From Pseudomonas peradeniyensis (lineage in GTDB: Bacteria; Pseudomonadota; Gammaproteobacteria; Pseudomonadales; Pseudomonadaceae), in contig NZ_JABWRJ020000001.1 in assembly GCF_014268935.2 (NCBI RefSeq), positions 682,001 through 746,000 of the forward strand: DNA of 64,000 bases, in the 5' to 3' direction. Under the pieces are notes generated by a model, which saw only the letters and a list, made by a program, of their open reading frames with translations, had not been told where the DNA came from and did no database searches. Shown piece after piece: positions 47,502-56,670 of the stretch (within the stretch, counting starts at the first letter, position 1; each line of letters begins with the position of its first letter). A program made the position numbers and the translations under genes.

Positions 47502-48817
47502 AGTCGATCCAGGCGCGCCTGAGCCTGGGCCTGGTGGCGGTGCTGGTGGTGGTGGGGCTGGCCCTGGCGCAGTTGACCCTGTGGCTGTTCGAGGCCGGCC
47601 TGCAACGCTACCTGGAAGCCGGCCTGCGCAAGGAAAGCGAGAACCTGCTGGTGGCGCTGGTGCGTGGCCCGTCCGGCCTGCAACTGGACGAGCGACGACT
47701 GTCGGCGGCGTATCAGCAGCCGTTCTCGGGCTATTACTTCCGTATCGATTTCGACCAGGGCACCTGGCGCTCGCGTTCGTTGTGGGACATGGACATGCCC
47801 AAGCCCGGCAAGCCGGGGCTGGACGATGGCCACGAGCTGGGCCCCGAGGGTCAGCAACTGCTGGCCTATCGTGGTGATTACCGGCGCCTGGGGCAGGACA
47901 TCTCGATCAGCGTGGCCCAGGATTATTCGCCGGTGCGCGACGGCTTCCGGCACATGCAGCAGATCGGCCTGGGCCTGGGCCTGGTGGCCTTGCTGCTGGT
48001 GCTGGTGCTGCAGCGCATCACCGTGACCCGCTCGCTGCGCCCGCTGGAACGGGCGCGCCAGCAGATCGCCCAGTTGCAGCAGGGCCAGCGTTCGCAACTG
48101 GACGCCGAGGTGCCCAGCGAGCTGCAACCGCTGGTGGACCAGATCAACCACCTGCTGGCCCACACCGAGGACAGCCTGCGCCGCTCGCGCAATGCCCTGG
48201 GCAACCTCGGCCATGCCTTGAAGACGCCACTGGCGGTACTGCTCAGCCTGGCCGCCAGCGAGCGCCTGCAGGCATTGCCCGAGGTGCGTGCGCAGATGCG
48301 CGAGCAGCTGGAGCAGATCCAGCAGCGCCTGGCCCGCGAGCTCAACCGCGCGCGCCTGGCCGGCGACGCGCTGCCGGGCGCGCAGTTCGACTGCGACGCC
48401 GAGTTGCCGGGGCTGCTGGCGACCCTGGGCATGATCCATGGCGAAGGCCTGCTGCTGGAGCGGGATGTACCGCCCGGGCTGTTGTTGCCCTGGGACCGCG
48501 AGGACCTGCTGGAGTTGCTCGGCAACCTGCTGGACAACGCCTGCAAATGGGCCGACAGCGAGGTGCGCCTGGGTATCGCGCCGACCGCCGAGGGTTACCG
48601 GCTGTGGGTGGACGACGATGGTCCGGGCATCCCCGAGACGCAGCGCCTGCAGGTGCTCGAGCGCGGCTCGCGGCTGGACGAGCAGGTCGACGGCCATGGC
48701 CTGGGGCTGGGCATCGTGCGCGATATCGTCGAGGCCTGGGGCGGGCGGATTGCGCTGCTGGAAAGCCCACAGGGCGGGCTGCGGGTCAGCATTGACCTGC
48801 CGCGCAAAGGACGTTGA
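47498..48817 (+). CDS. Sensor histidine kinase
   Basis: This 439-residue inner-membrane kinase starts at GTG 47498 overlapping the regulator stop. TM1 spans about 8-30, a periplasmic domain about 31-160 with acidic and aromatic patches (LWDMDMP), and TM2 about 162-182. A HAMP linker follows, then the H-box with His239 in [11 protein letters not shown]. The ATPase domain has N-box [14 protein letters not shown]1 DDDGPGI and G2 GHGLGLGI. The [14 protein letters not shown] form is typical of PhoQ-like kinases. Signal unknown; the PepSY partners may tune it. Confidence 0.93.
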   Translation: MKSIQARLSLGLVAVLVVVGLALAQLTLWLFEAGLQRYLEAGLRKESENLLVALVRGPSGLQLDERRLSAAYQQPFSGYYFRIDFDQGTWRSRSLWDMDMPKPGKPGLDDGHELGPEGQQLLAYRGDYRRLGQDISISVAQDYSPVRDGFRHMQQIGLGLGLVALLLVLVLQRITVTRSLRPLERARQQIAQLQQGQRSQLDAEVPSELQPLVDQINHLLAHTEDSLRRSRNALGNLGHALKTPLAVLLSLAASERLQALPEVRAQMREQLEQIQQRLARELNRARLAGDALPGAQFDCDAELPGLLATLGMIHGEGLLLERDVPPGLLLPWDREDLLELLGNLLDNACKWADSEVRLGIAPTAEGYRLWVDDDGPGIPETQRLQVLERGSRLDEQVDGHGLGLGIVRDIVEAWGGRIALLESPQGGLRVSIDLPRKGR

Positions 48818-48832
48818 TCCGGGCTACGCAAT

Positions 48833-48969
48833 CCCCTGTAGGAGCGGCCTTGTGCCGCGAAAGGGCTGCGTAGCAGCCCCAGGGTTTCAGCGTTGACGCA
48901 AAGATCGCTGGGGCCGCTTTGCGGCCCTTTCCGACCGGTCCGACGCCTCGGCAAGGCCGCTCCTACAGG
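48833..48969. repeat. Composite REP element, copy 3 (variant arm on the right)
   Basis: A 137-bp element with the same arrangement as copy 2: normal left arm, shared centre CAGCGTTGACGCAAAGATCG, and right arm with CCGACCGGTCCGACGCCTCG. Confidence 0.9.
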
Positions 48970-49206
48970 ATTGCGCATGGCCTCAAGAGGAACGGATCAA
49001 CCCTGCAAAAAAATTGCAGTACAGCCGCAGTTTTTTGAATTGGCCCGTCACTGCCCACACCCGGCACAATCCCTCCCCACGAAACCCTGCAGTTTCCATC
49101 TCTCCATGGACGGAGCCCCTTGCGCCATTGCATTGCGCAACACAGGGCCCAGGCCGGTCGCGCTGGGCTTTCTTTTTCCGCACAAGAACACGATCCGAAT
49201 ACCCCG
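48970..49206. other. Leader/promoter region of the HPP gene
   Basis: Contains the inverted repeat CTGCAA-AAAAA-TTGCAG at 49003-49019, which could be an operator, and A/T tracts near 49030. No clear -35/-10 pair or coding sequence was identified. Confidence 0.4.
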
Positions 49207-50364
49207 ATGCCTGCCTCGCGTCCCCCATCCCGCTTGCAGCGCCTGCTTCCGGCGCCCCTGAACATTCCCCCAAAAGAGTGGCTGCGCGCTGGCCTCGGCG
49301 CGCTGCTGGGCCTGTTTCTCGCCGGCTACTTGTGCAGCCTGGCCTACGGCCCATCCATCGCCCTGCACCTGCTCGGTCCGCTGGCGGCCTCGGCGGTGCT
49401 GGTATTCGCCGTGCACTCCGGGCCCCTGGCCCAGCCCTGGCCGGTGCTGGGCAGCTATGCCCTGGCTGGCGTGGTGGGCCTGGCCATGCGCCACGGTTTC
49501 GGTGATGGCCTGTGGGTCGCGGCGGCGGCGCTGGGTATCGCGATCCTGGCGATGTGCCTGCTGCGCTGCCTGCACCCGCCCGGTGGCGGCGTGGCGGTGA
49601 GCGCGGTACTGGCCGATCCGGGCCTGGTGGCCATGGGTGATCACCTGCTCGAACCGGTGCTGCTCAATGCGCTGGTGCTGGTGGGCGTGGCGGTGCTGTA
49701 CAACCGCCTGACCGGCGTGCGCTACCCCAAGGGTGCGGCGCCGCGCAAGGATCCGCACCATACTCACGATCCCCTTGCGGGCGAGCGGGTCGGTATCCGG
49801 GGCGAAGACCTGGACCAGGCCCTGGCAGAGATCGGCGAATTCGTCGACGTCACTCGCGACGAACTGGAACGCATCATCCTGGCCACCGAGCAGCATGCCC
49901 TGCAGCGCAGCCTGGGCGGCATCACCGCGCGCTTGGTGATGTCCCGTGACGTACAGTTCGCCACCCCGGCCACCACCCTGGAGCGGGCCTGGCGAATGCT
50001 CGCCGACCACCACCTGAAGACCCTGCCGGTGCTGGAAGATGGCCGCCTGGTCGGCATCGTCAGCCTCAGCGACCTGGTCGGCGCGGCCATGGCCCGTGGG
50101 CGGTTCAGCTGGCGTGGTCTGTTCCGGCGCCAGCCCGTGCGCCTGGAACAGGTGATGAGCCGCCGGGTGGTCAGTGTCGACGGCGAGCAACCCCTGGAAC
50201 GCTTGCTGCCGTTGCTCAGTGAACAAGGCTTGCACTGCCTGCCGGTACTCGACGGCGAGCGTCTGGTGGGGGTGATCACCCAGACCGACCTGATCGCCGG
50301 CCTCAAGCGACACCTGCTCAGCGCCGCCGCGTCGGGCTCAGATCAGCGGGTCCCAGCGTTGTGA
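49207..50364 (+). CDS. HPP family membrane protein with tandem CBS domains
   Basis: This 385-residue protein has an N-terminal HPP domain (about 1-170) of four membrane helices with GPLAASAVLVFAV, QPWPVLGSYALAG and the family-naming CLHPPGGGVAVSA. A charged linker follows, then two CBS repeats (about 245-305 and 320-375: LPVLEDGRLVGIVSLSDL; LPVLDGERLVGVITQTDL). CBS pairs bind adenine nucleotides, so transport or channel activity may be energy-regulated; some HPP proteins are implicated in nitrite transport. ATG 49207 is chosen because the protein then starts like other HPP proteins. The 3' end overlaps the convergent LysR gene by 27 bases. Confidence 0.87.
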   Translation: MPASRPPSRLQRLLPAPLNIPPKEWLRAGLGALLGLFLAGYLCSLAYGPSIALHLLGPLAASAVLVFAVHSGPLAQPWPVLGSYALAGVVGLAMRHGFGDGLWVAAAALGIAILAMCLLRCLHPPGGGVAVSAVLADPGLVAMGDHLLEPVLLNALVLVGVAVLYNRLTGVRYPKGAAPRKDPHHTHDPLAGERVGIRGEDLDQALAEIGEFVDVTRDELERIILATEQHALQRSLGGITARLVMSRDVQFATPATTLERAWRMLADHHLKTLPVLEDGRLVGIVSLSDLVGAAMARGRFSWRGLFRRQPVRLEQVMSRRVVSVDGEQPLERLLPLLSEQGLHCLPVLDGERLVGVITQTDLIAGLKRHLLSAAASGSDQRVPAL

Positions 50365-51204
50365 CCAGTCGCTTTCACCGGCCGCCACCAGTCGGCGCAG
50401 CACCGCGAAAGCCTGTTGCAGGGCCTCGCTGTCGCGTTCGCGGGCATGCACCAGGAAGGTCGGGTAGGTGAACTCCGGCGCCTGGGGCACGCGCTCGAAC
50501 ACGCCGCTTTGCAGGTAGGCCTGCACCACCCGCGTGCGGAAATAGCCGCTGCCGCCGCGGTCGAGGATGAACTGTAGCGCCAGTGGCCCAAGGTTGAAGC
50601 TCAGGGCCGGGCGTGACAGGTCGGGCAGGGCGGCATCGTGCTGGCGGCGGAATGCCTCGCCCCAGTCGATATAGACATACGGATCGGGCGCATTGACCCG
50701 GCGCACGCGGATCAGCTTCTCTTCCATCAACTGCTCGACCTGCAGGCCCGGGCCATAGGTCGGCTGGTAGACCAGCGCAGCGTCGAGCAGACCCATCTGC
50801 ACCTTGCGCAGCAGCGATTCGCCGTCGCTGACCTCGCTGCGGATGGCGTGGCTGGGTAGCTCGCAATGCAGGGCGCTGACCCAGTCGAGCAGCATCGGAT
50901 TGCCCAGGCTCACCTCGGCGCCCACGTGCAGCACCTGCTGGCAGCCCTGGGGCAGCGGCAGGTCGCGGCGCGCCGCTTCCCAGGTCTGCACCAGCTGGTT
51001 GGCATAGCTGACGAACGCCTCGCCGTCGCTGGTGAGGCTGGCGCCATTGCGGCTGCGCACGAACAGCTGGCAGCCCAGTTGCTGCTCCAGGCGCTGGACC
51101 CGGGCGCTGATCGCGGTCTGCGACACGAACAGGCGCTCGGCGGCGGCGACCAGGCTGCCGCAGCGGACGATTTCCAGGAAGGTGCGGGCCTGCTCGATAT
51201 CCAT
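50338..51204 (-). CDS. LysR-family transcriptional regulator
   Basis: This 288-residue regulator has an N-terminal winged helix (about 1-60) with ARTFLEIVRCGSLVAAAERL and SQTAISARVQRLEQQLG, and a C-terminal substrate-binding-like domain. The target is unknown. It is convergent with and overlaps the HPP gene, and lies tail-to-head behind the LRR kinase gene, so neither neighbour is an obvious divergent target. Confidence 0.88.
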   Translation of the reverse strand: MDIEQARTFLEIVRCGSLVAAAERLFVSQTAISARVQRLEQQLGCQLFVRSRNGASLTSDGEAFVSYANQLVQTWEAARRDLPLPQGCQQVLHVGAEVSLGNPMLLDWVSALHCELPSHAIRSEVSDGESLLRKVQMGLLDAALVYQPTYGPGLQVEQLMEEKLIRVRRVNAPDPYVYIDWGEAFRRQHDAALPDLSRPALSFNLGPLALQFILDRGGSGYFRTRVVQAYLQSGVFERVPQAPEFTYPTFLVHARERDSEALQQAFAVLRRLVAAGESDWSQRWDPLI

Positions 51205-51265
51205 GGCGCGGTTCTGTGGCGGGAGGGGTGGCCTATTCTAGAGGCTTTGCACCGTTGTGGGGCGC

Positions 51266-52555
51266 TTAACCGCGTAATTGCGCCGCCAGGCTGGCGAAGG
51301 ACGGGCGAGCCATCACATCGGCCTGTTGGCAGCTTAGCGCCAATGCCTGCAACGCGTGCTCCTGCTCGGCGCACTGCTGCAGCAGTTCTTCCAGGAGGAT
51401 GCCGAAGGCGCGCACCTCCAGGCGTTCGAGCGCCTGGGCCTGGACGCCGCCGTCCTGCGGATGGAACGAGGCGGCGCCGAAGTCCCCCAGCAGGCACTGG
51501 CCATCGTCGTCGAACAGGATGTTGTGGGCATAGAGGTCGCCATGGCTCAAGCCACGCTCATGCAGGTGGGCGCAGACCGAGGCGATACCGCCGACCAGGC
51601 GACGCAGGGCGGGCAAGCTCAGGGGGCGGTTGTCCGGGTAGCGGTCGCGGGTGCAGCTGTCGAGGCTGGGAGGACCGGCCAGGTTCGACCAGTGCGCGTC
51701 GATCAGTTGCATCACCAGGGCCGGCAGCTGTTGCGGGTGGTCGTCGATGCGTCCGGCCAGGCGCACCAGTTGCGGGTGGTCACCGGCGGCGATGCAAGCG
51801 CTCATTTCCGCCAGCGGCGAGCCATCGCTGGTGATCGCGCCCTTGTACAGCTTGACCGCCACCGGGGCATCCTGGTCGCGCAGGTGGGCACGGTGAATTA
51901 CCCCGGAGGCGCCGCGGCCGAGTTCCTGCCCAAGGTCGATGTCCTGCCAGTGCAGCACAGGGCAGTGCCCGTCCGCGGCGGGCGCCACCAGGCCCGGCGG
52001 CAGTGGGTTGTCGGCATACGCCAGCCAGGCCAGGCGTGGCATGCGCAGCAGCCAGTCGGGCAGGGCCTGCAGGCGGTTGCTGGCGATGCGCAGCAGCTCC
52101 AGCCGTTCGCAGCGCGCCAGGCTTTGCGGCAGGCCGCACAGGCGATTGCCGGCGAGCATCAGTTTCTGCAACTGAGCACAGTCGCCCAAGGCTTCGGGCA
52201 GTTGCTCCAGCGCGTTGTCGGTGAGCACCAGCGAACGCAGCGAGGGCGGCAGCGCCTGGGCGTCGACACGGGTGATGCGGTTGCCCCTGAAACCTGCGGT
52301 CTCGAGCGCCTGGCAACGGCCGATGGCGTGGGGCAGGTGGGTAAACCGGTTATTGGAGCAGAACAGCACCTTGAGCCGGGTCAGGCGGTGCAGGTCTGCG
52401 GGCAGGTCGCTCAGCCTGTTGCCGGTGAGGTCGAGCACCTCGAGGCTGTCGGCCAGGTCGAAGATCTCCCGGGGGAAATCAGTCAGCTCCTGGCAGAGGT
52501 TCAGGCGGGTGATGCCGCGCAGGCGGCCGGCGCGCAGGTCGTCGAGGGTATGCAT
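51266..52555 (-). CDS. Leucine-rich-repeat protein kinase
   Basis: This 429-residue soluble protein has an LRR domain (about 14-200) of roughly eight repeats such as LEVLDLTGNRLSDLPADL and LQKLMLAGNRLCGLPQSL, followed by a eukaryotic-like protein kinase domain (about 208-428). Kinase features are Gly-loop LGRGASGVIH, VAVK Lys235, catalytic loop HGDLYAHN (His338, Asp340, with Gly in place of Arg of HRD) and DFG Asp358 (DFGAAS). No membrane helix or signal peptide. The layout resembles plant receptor kinases without the membrane part. ATG 52555 is chosen; an upstream in-frame ATG at 52651 is less plausible. It is divergent from prpE. Confidence 0.88.
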   Translation of the reverse strand: MHTLDDLRAGRLRGITRLNLCQELTDFPREIFDLADSLEVLDLTGNRLSDLPADLHRLTRLKVLFCSNNRFTHLPHAIGRCQALETAGFRGNRITRVDAQALPPSLRSLVLTDNALEQLPEALGDCAQLQKLMLAGNRLCGLPQSLARCERLELLRIASNRLQALPDWLLRMPRLAWLAYADNPLPPGLVAPAADGHCPVLHWQDIDLGQELGRGASGVIHRAHLRDQDAPVAVKLYKGAITSDGSPLAEMSACIAAGDHPQLVRLAGRIDDHPQQLPALVMQLIDAHWSNLAGPPSLDSCTRDRYPDNRPLSLPALRRLVGGIASVCAHLHERGLSHGDLYAHNILFDDDGQCLLGDFGAASFHPQDGGVQAQALERLEVRAFGILLEELLQQCAEQEHALQALALSCQQADVMARPSFASLAAQLRG

Positions 52556-52708
52556 GGGACTGTTCTGTGTTCGGGGCCGAGCATTGTAAGCGCTGGGGTG
52601 CGGCAAATCTGCATATGGGTTGCGACTTAAGTCCGATGGCGGCGCCGTCACCCCGGTCCATACTCAAGGTTCGCCCTTCAATAACAACAAGTACCGGGTT
52701 GCGAACCA

Positions 52709-54598
52709 ATGACCTATCAGCACAGCTACGCCCATTCCATTTCCGATCCCGCCGCCTTCTGGCAGGCCCAGGCCGAGCAACTGGCCTGGCAGCGCAAGCC
52801 GACCCAGGCCCTGCAACAGAACGCCGACGGCACCCACCGTTGGTTCGCCGACGGCCGCCTCAACAGCTGCCACCTGGCCCTCGACCACCAGATCGAGCTG
52901 GGCCGTGGCGAACAGCTGGCGCTGGTCTACGATTCGCCCGTGACCGGCGTGCAGCAGACCTTCACCTACCACCAACTGCGTGATGAGGTGGCGCGCCTGG
53001 CCGGGCTGCTGCGTTCGCTGGGCGTGGGCAAGGGCGACGGGGTGATCATCTATATGCCGATGGTGCCCCAGGCGGCCATGGCCATGCTCGCCTGCGCCCG
53101 CATCGGCGCGGTGCATTCGGTGGTGTTCGGCGGCTTTGCCGCCAACGAGCTGGCCCTGCGCATCGATGATGCCCGGCCGGCACTGCTGCTCACGGCCTCG
53201 TGCGGGCTGGAGTTCGACCGTGTGATTGAATACAAGCCCCTGGTCGATCGCGCCCTGCAGCTGGCCCGCCATCAGCCGCGGCATGTGCTGGTGCTGCAAC
53301 GCCCGCAAGCGCGTGCTGAACTGCAGGCCGGGCGCGACCTGGACTGGCAGCAGGCGCTGGTCGGCGCCGAGCCGGTGGCACCGGTGGAGCTGGACGCGGG
53401 TGACCCGCTGTACATCATGTACACATCCGGCACCACCGGCAAACCCAAGGGCATCGTGCGCGAGAATGGCGGCAACGCGGTCGCCCTGTGCTATGCCATG
53501 CGCCATGTCTACGGCATGCAGGCGGGTGATGTGTGGTGGGGGATTTCCGATGTGGGCTGGGTGGTCGGCCATTCGCTGATCGTCTATGGGCCGCTGATGA
53601 GTGGCTGTACCACGGTGTTCTACGAGGGCAAGCCGATCCGCACCCCGGATGCCTCGGCGTATTGGCGGGTGGTGGAGCAGTACAAGGTCAACGGCTTGTT
53701 CTGCGCGCCCACCGCCATGCGCGCGATCCGCAAGGAAGACCCGGAAGGCGAGCTGATCCGCCGCCATGACCTCGGCTCGCTGCGCCAGCTGTTCCTGGCT
53801 GGGGAGAAGCTCGATTCGAGCACCCATGAATGGCTCGAACGGGTCAGTGGCAAACCGGTGCACGATCACTGGTGGCAGACCGAGACCGGCTGGCCGGTGA
53901 CCGCGCCCTGCGTCGGCCTTGAAGGCAGCGCGGCGCGGCCGGGGTCGAGCAACCGTGCGGTGCCGGGCTATCACGTGCAGGTACTGGACGACGACGGCAA
54001 GCCGCTGGGGCCCAACCAGCAGGGCGCGATCGTCATCGCCCTGCCGTTGCCGCCGGGGTGCAGCCAGACGCTGTGGGGCGACCACGAGCGCTACTTGCAG
54101 GCGTACCTGCACAGCTACCCGGGCTATTACCACACCGGTGACGGTGGCTACCTGGACGAGGACGGCTTCGTCTACATCATGGGGCGCACCGATGATGTGA
54201 TCAACGTCTCCGGGCATCGGTTGTCCACCGGTGAAATGGAGGACCTGGTGGCGCGTCATCCGGCAGTGGCCGAGTGCGCGGTGATCGGCGTGCACGACGA
54301 GATCAAAGGCCAGGTGCCGTTGGCGCTGGTGGTGCTCAAGGACGGCCAGGGCATTGGCGAGGCGCAGTTGCAGGGCGAACTGGTGGCCAGCGTGCGCGAA
54401 CAGATCGGCGCGCTGGCCTGCTTCAACCGCGTGCGCCTGGTCAAGCGCCTGCCCAAGACCCGCTCGGGCAAGATCCTGCGGGCGGTGCTGCGCAAGATCG
54501 CCGATGGGCAGGACTACGTGCCGCCCTCGACATTGGATGATCCGGCGGTGCTGGCTGAAATTGAAGGCGTGCTGGCGGACCTGCCCAGGGCGAGTTGA
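52709..54598 (+). CDS. prpE: Propionyl-CoA synthetase
   Basis: This 629-residue adenylate-forming ligase activates propionate (or acetate) to the CoA thioester through an acyl-AMP. P-loop-like YTSGTTGKPKGIVRENGGNA, A5 region HWWQTETGWPV, A7 YYHTGDGGYLDEDG and the catalytic Lys in KTRSGKILR are present. Length and the VRENGGNAVAL segment match PrpE more than AcsA (about 650). It would feed the prp operon 12 kb upstream. It is divergent from the LRR kinase gene with a 153-base gap; no ribosome site stronger than GTTGCG was seen. Confidence 0.92.
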   Translation: MTYQHSYAHSISDPAAFWQAQAEQLAWQRKPTQALQQNADGTHRWFADGRLNSCHLALDHQIELGRGEQLALVYDSPVTGVQQTFTYHQLRDEVARLAGLLRSLGVGKGDGVIIYMPMVPQAAMAMLACARIGAVHSVVFGGFAANELALRIDDARPALLLTASCGLEFDRVIEYKPLVDRALQLARHQPRHVLVLQRPQARAELQAGRDLDWQQALVGAEPVAPVELDAGDPLYIMYTSGTTGKPKGIVRENGGNAVALCYAMRHVYGMQAGDVWWGISDVGWVVGHSLIVYGPLMSGCTTVFYEGKPIRTPDASAYWRVVEQYKVNGLFCAPTAMRAIRKEDPEGELIRRHDLGSLRQLFLAGEKLDSSTHEWLERVSGKPVHDHWWQTETGWPVTAPCVGLEGSAARPGSSNRAVPGYHVQVLDDDGKPLGPNQQGAIVIALPLPPGCSQTLWGDHERYLQAYLHSYPGYYHTGDGGYLDEDGFVYIMGRTDDVINVSGHRLSTGEMEDLVARHPAVAECAVIGVHDEIKGQVPLALVVLKDGQGIGEAQLQGELVASVREQIGALACFNRVRLVKRLPKTRSGKILRAVLRKIADGQDYVPPSTLDDPAVLAEIEGVLADLPRAS

Positions 54599-54601
54599 AG
54601 C

Positions 54602-54690
54602 CATCGCGGGGCAAGCCCGCTCCTACAGGGGGAGTGCAATCCTCTGTAGGAGCGGCCTTGTGCCGCGAAAGGGCTGCAAAGCAGCCCCGG
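54602..54690. repeat. Mixed REP pair (family A arm with family B arm)
   Basis: The left arm ATCGCGGGGCAAGCCCGCTC is family A, and the inverted right arm TGTAGGAGCGGCCTTGTGCC is family B with a perfect GCGGC/GCCGC stem. Confidence 0.85.
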
Positions 54691-54726
54691 CAACTCCAAG
54701 CCGGGCACCCTTGAAAAGGCTGGTGC

Positions 54727-55797
54727 TTAGACCCCCACTTGATGCAACTGCCCCAACCGGCTGCGCGTACGCATGAGGTCGGCCAGCGCCCCACCCAGGC
54801 TCTGCTCCAGTGGCCGCTTTGCGATCACCGTCACCTGGCGATCCTGGTCATACAGCACGTCCACCAGGTTGACGAAGCGCTGCTGCGCCGCCAGCGAGCA
54901 TTCGGCCAGGTCGTCCAGGCCCTCGATGATCCAGTGGTCATAGCGTTCGGCCAGGGCCAGGTAGTCGATCACCGCGGTGGGTTGCTCGCAGAGGTCGTCG
55001 AAGGCAAACATTACCAGCCGTTCCTCGCAGGCCAGGGCGCGCAGCGGCCGCTTGTTGATCTCCAGCACGCATGGCGAAGTTGTCGGCAGCGCCATCGCCT
55101 GACGCTGCTCCGGGGTGCCCGGCCAGACATAATGCCCCTGGGTAAACCGCTGATGCGCGCGGTTGGCCGGCAGGCTGCGAAAATCCGTGTCCCCGTTCAC
55201 TTCCAGCACCTGCATGCGGCTGTGGATCAGGCGGATCACCGGCAGGAAGCGCTGGTGGTACAGCGGATTGGGCAGCAGCCCCTCGGGGGCGTAGTTGGAG
55301 GTGACCAGCAGGAACACGCCACGGGCGAACAGGGCATCGAACAGCCGGGTGAGCAGCATGGCGTCGCCGATGTCGTGGACGTGGAACTCGTCGAAACACA
55401 ATACCCGGCAATCCCCCAGCAGCTCGTCGAGGGTCGCCTCCAGGGCATCGTCCAGCGCCCGATGGCGATGCATCCCCTGGTGCAGGCGGGCGAAGAACTC
55501 ATGGAAGTGCAGGCGACGCTTGGCCACGGTCGGCACGGCCTGGAAGAAGCCATCGAGCAGCCAGCTCTTGCCACGTCCGACCGCGCCGTGCAGGTACAGG
55601 CTGCGTGCCTGGCCTGTCGCGAGCGTGGTCAGTTGCGCGGCCATCGCCGCGATCACCCGGCGTTGCCCGTCACTCAGGGTGTAGCCGCGTTCGGCCGCGC
55701 GGTCCTGGAAGTAGCCCGCAAGGGCGCTGTCCGCAGGTGGTTCGTGGCGCAGGCGCTGGCCGAGCAGGCGCAAGGGTGCGGGAATCCAGGTGGACAA
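54727..55797 (-). CDS. AFG1/ZapE-like AAA+ ATPase
   Basis: This 356-residue ATPase of the LACE1/AFG1 family includes ZapE, a cell-division ATPase that destabilises FtsZ filaments. Walker A GAVGRGKS is at about residues 70-77, followed by HFHEFFARLHQ. Walker B CFDEFHVHDIGDAMLL and sensor LLVTSNYAPEGL follow. Length matches the family (about 365). Many Pseudomonas carry two such genes, so this may be a paralogue rather than zapE itself; the symbol is left empty. Confidence 0.9.
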   Translation of the reverse strand: MSTWIPAPLRLLGQRLRHEPPADSALAGYFQDRAAERGYTLSDGQRRVIAAMAAQLTTLATGQARSLYLHGAVGRGKSWLLDGFFQAVPTVAKRRLHFHEFFARLHQGMHRHRALDDALEATLDELLGDCRVLCFDEFHVHDIGDAMLLTRLFDALFARGVFLLVTSNYAPEGLLPNPLYHQRFLPVIRLIHSRMQVLEVNGDTDFRSLPANRAHQRFTQGHYVWPGTPEQRQAMALPTTSPCVLEINKRPLRALACEERLVMFAFDDLCEQPTAVIDYLALAERYDHWIIEGLDDLAECSLAAQQRFVNLVDVLYDQDRQVTVIAKRPLEQSLGGALADLMRTRSRLGQLHQVGV

Positions 55798-55903
55798 GTG
55801 GCGGGCTCCTCGGGGCGGATCTGGGGCAGGGCGCAGCTTGCGCGACGGCGGGCATTTTGACCAATCGAGAATGTGCCGGGCAATGATCGTGAAATGCGAT
55901 AGG

Positions 55904-56146
55904 TCAGGCCTTGTGCTCCAGCTGTCGCTCGATCATGTACTTGATCGCCAGGCGGCGTTCCTTGAGGTGGCGCAGGTCGTCGTCCTGGAAATTGCCCGCC
56001 GAGATCGACTCGGCGGCCAGCACCTGGTTGTCGATGTCCATGTACTCGTCGAGCAGGCGGTCGAGCTGCGGGTCGTGTTGGCGTCGCTGCTGGACGATCT
56101 CGCGGGGGTAGTGCAGGTCCTGATAGAGGTCGTGGGAAACAGGCAT
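55904..56146 (-). CDS. YdcH-like DUF465 protein
   Basis: This 80-residue, entirely helical, charged protein contains DPQLDRLLDEYMDIDNQVLAAE and HLKERRLAIKYMIERQLEH, the two-helix pattern of the DUF465/YdcH family. GGAGGA lies seven bases before the ATG. Function unknown; such proteins are soluble and often stress-associated. Downstream on the same strand is the ZapE-like gene, about 105 bases away. Confidence 0.85.
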   Translation of the reverse strand: MPVSHDLYQDLHYPREIVQQRRQHDPQLDRLLDEYMDIDNQVLAAESISAGNFQDDDLRHLKERRLAIKYMIERQLEHKA

Positions 56147-56252
56147 GGCGTCCTCCTTGTGATGCGCCGGCGGGGTCTATCTGATTGGAAGGGAGGAATG
56201 CGATTGTGTTGAGGCGAGGCGGGGGAATTGCGACGAATGGTTGTCGAGGGGA

Positions 56253-56351
56253 CTATCGCGGGGCAAGCCCGCTCCCACGCCAGAACACTTTGGCTGTGGG
56301 AAATCATTGCGCGAGCATCGTCTGCGTGGGAGCGGGCTTGCCCCGCGATAG
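56253..56351. repeat. REP pair with exact 28-bp arms
   Basis: CTATCGCGGGGCAAGCCCGC followed by TCCCACGC (56253-56280) is repeated exactly inverted at 56324-56351 around a 43-base centre. The rest of the gap to the tRNA (56352-56540) contains a T8A7 tract at 56410-56424 and no recognisable gene. Confidence 0.92.
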
Positions 56352-56540
56352 GGCCGGCAGAAACCCCACAAAATCGGGCGGGCATAACTAACTTGCTGTT
56401 TTTCTGTAATTTTTTTTAAAAAAAGCTTCCCACCTCGAAAAAAGGTTGTTAAAGTGCCGGCCATTCCCGAGCAACAACACACGGAGCTGCAAGGGGGTTG
56501 TCAGTGAGGCGGTGAATCAGTCACTCGCCAGATCCGATAC

Positions 56541-56615
56541 AGGGGCGTCGCCAAGCGGTAAGGCAGCAGGTTTTGATCCTGCCATGCGTTGGTTCGAATC
56601 CAGCCGCCCCTGCCA
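56541..56615 (+). tRNA. tRNA-Gln (anticodon TTG)
   Basis: A 72-base cloverleaf plus encoded CCA. The acceptor stem AGGGGCG pairs with CGCCCCT, the discriminator is G and CCA is at 56613-56615. The anticodon stem GCAGG/CCTGC encloses the loop TTTTGAT with anticodon TTG at 56573-56575. The T loop is GGTTCGAATCC. D-arm GCCAAGCGGTAAGGC is typical of bacterial tRNA-Gln. A terminator follows 24 bases later. Confidence 0.96.
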
Positions 56616-56638
56616 TTTTCAAGCTATACCATCTCCCT

Positions 56639-56663
56639 AAATCGCCTTTCGGCGATTTTTTCG
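56639..56663 (+). terminator. Terminator after tRNA-Gln
   Basis: AAATCGCC-TTTC-GGCGATTTTTTCG: an 8-bp stem followed by a T run, between the tRNA and the convergent hybrid kinase gene. Confidence 0.9.
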
Positions 56664-56670
56664 TTTCTGC

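Noticed and set aside
49031..49060. Possible sigma-54 promoter (TTGGCCCG...TGCC) before the HPP gene
   Set aside because: Spacing between the GG and GC pairs is one base short and the -24 element is poor.
56446..56640. Short open frame running through the tRNA-Gln gene
   Set aside because: It overlaps a complete tRNA and has no ribosome site or protein-like composition.
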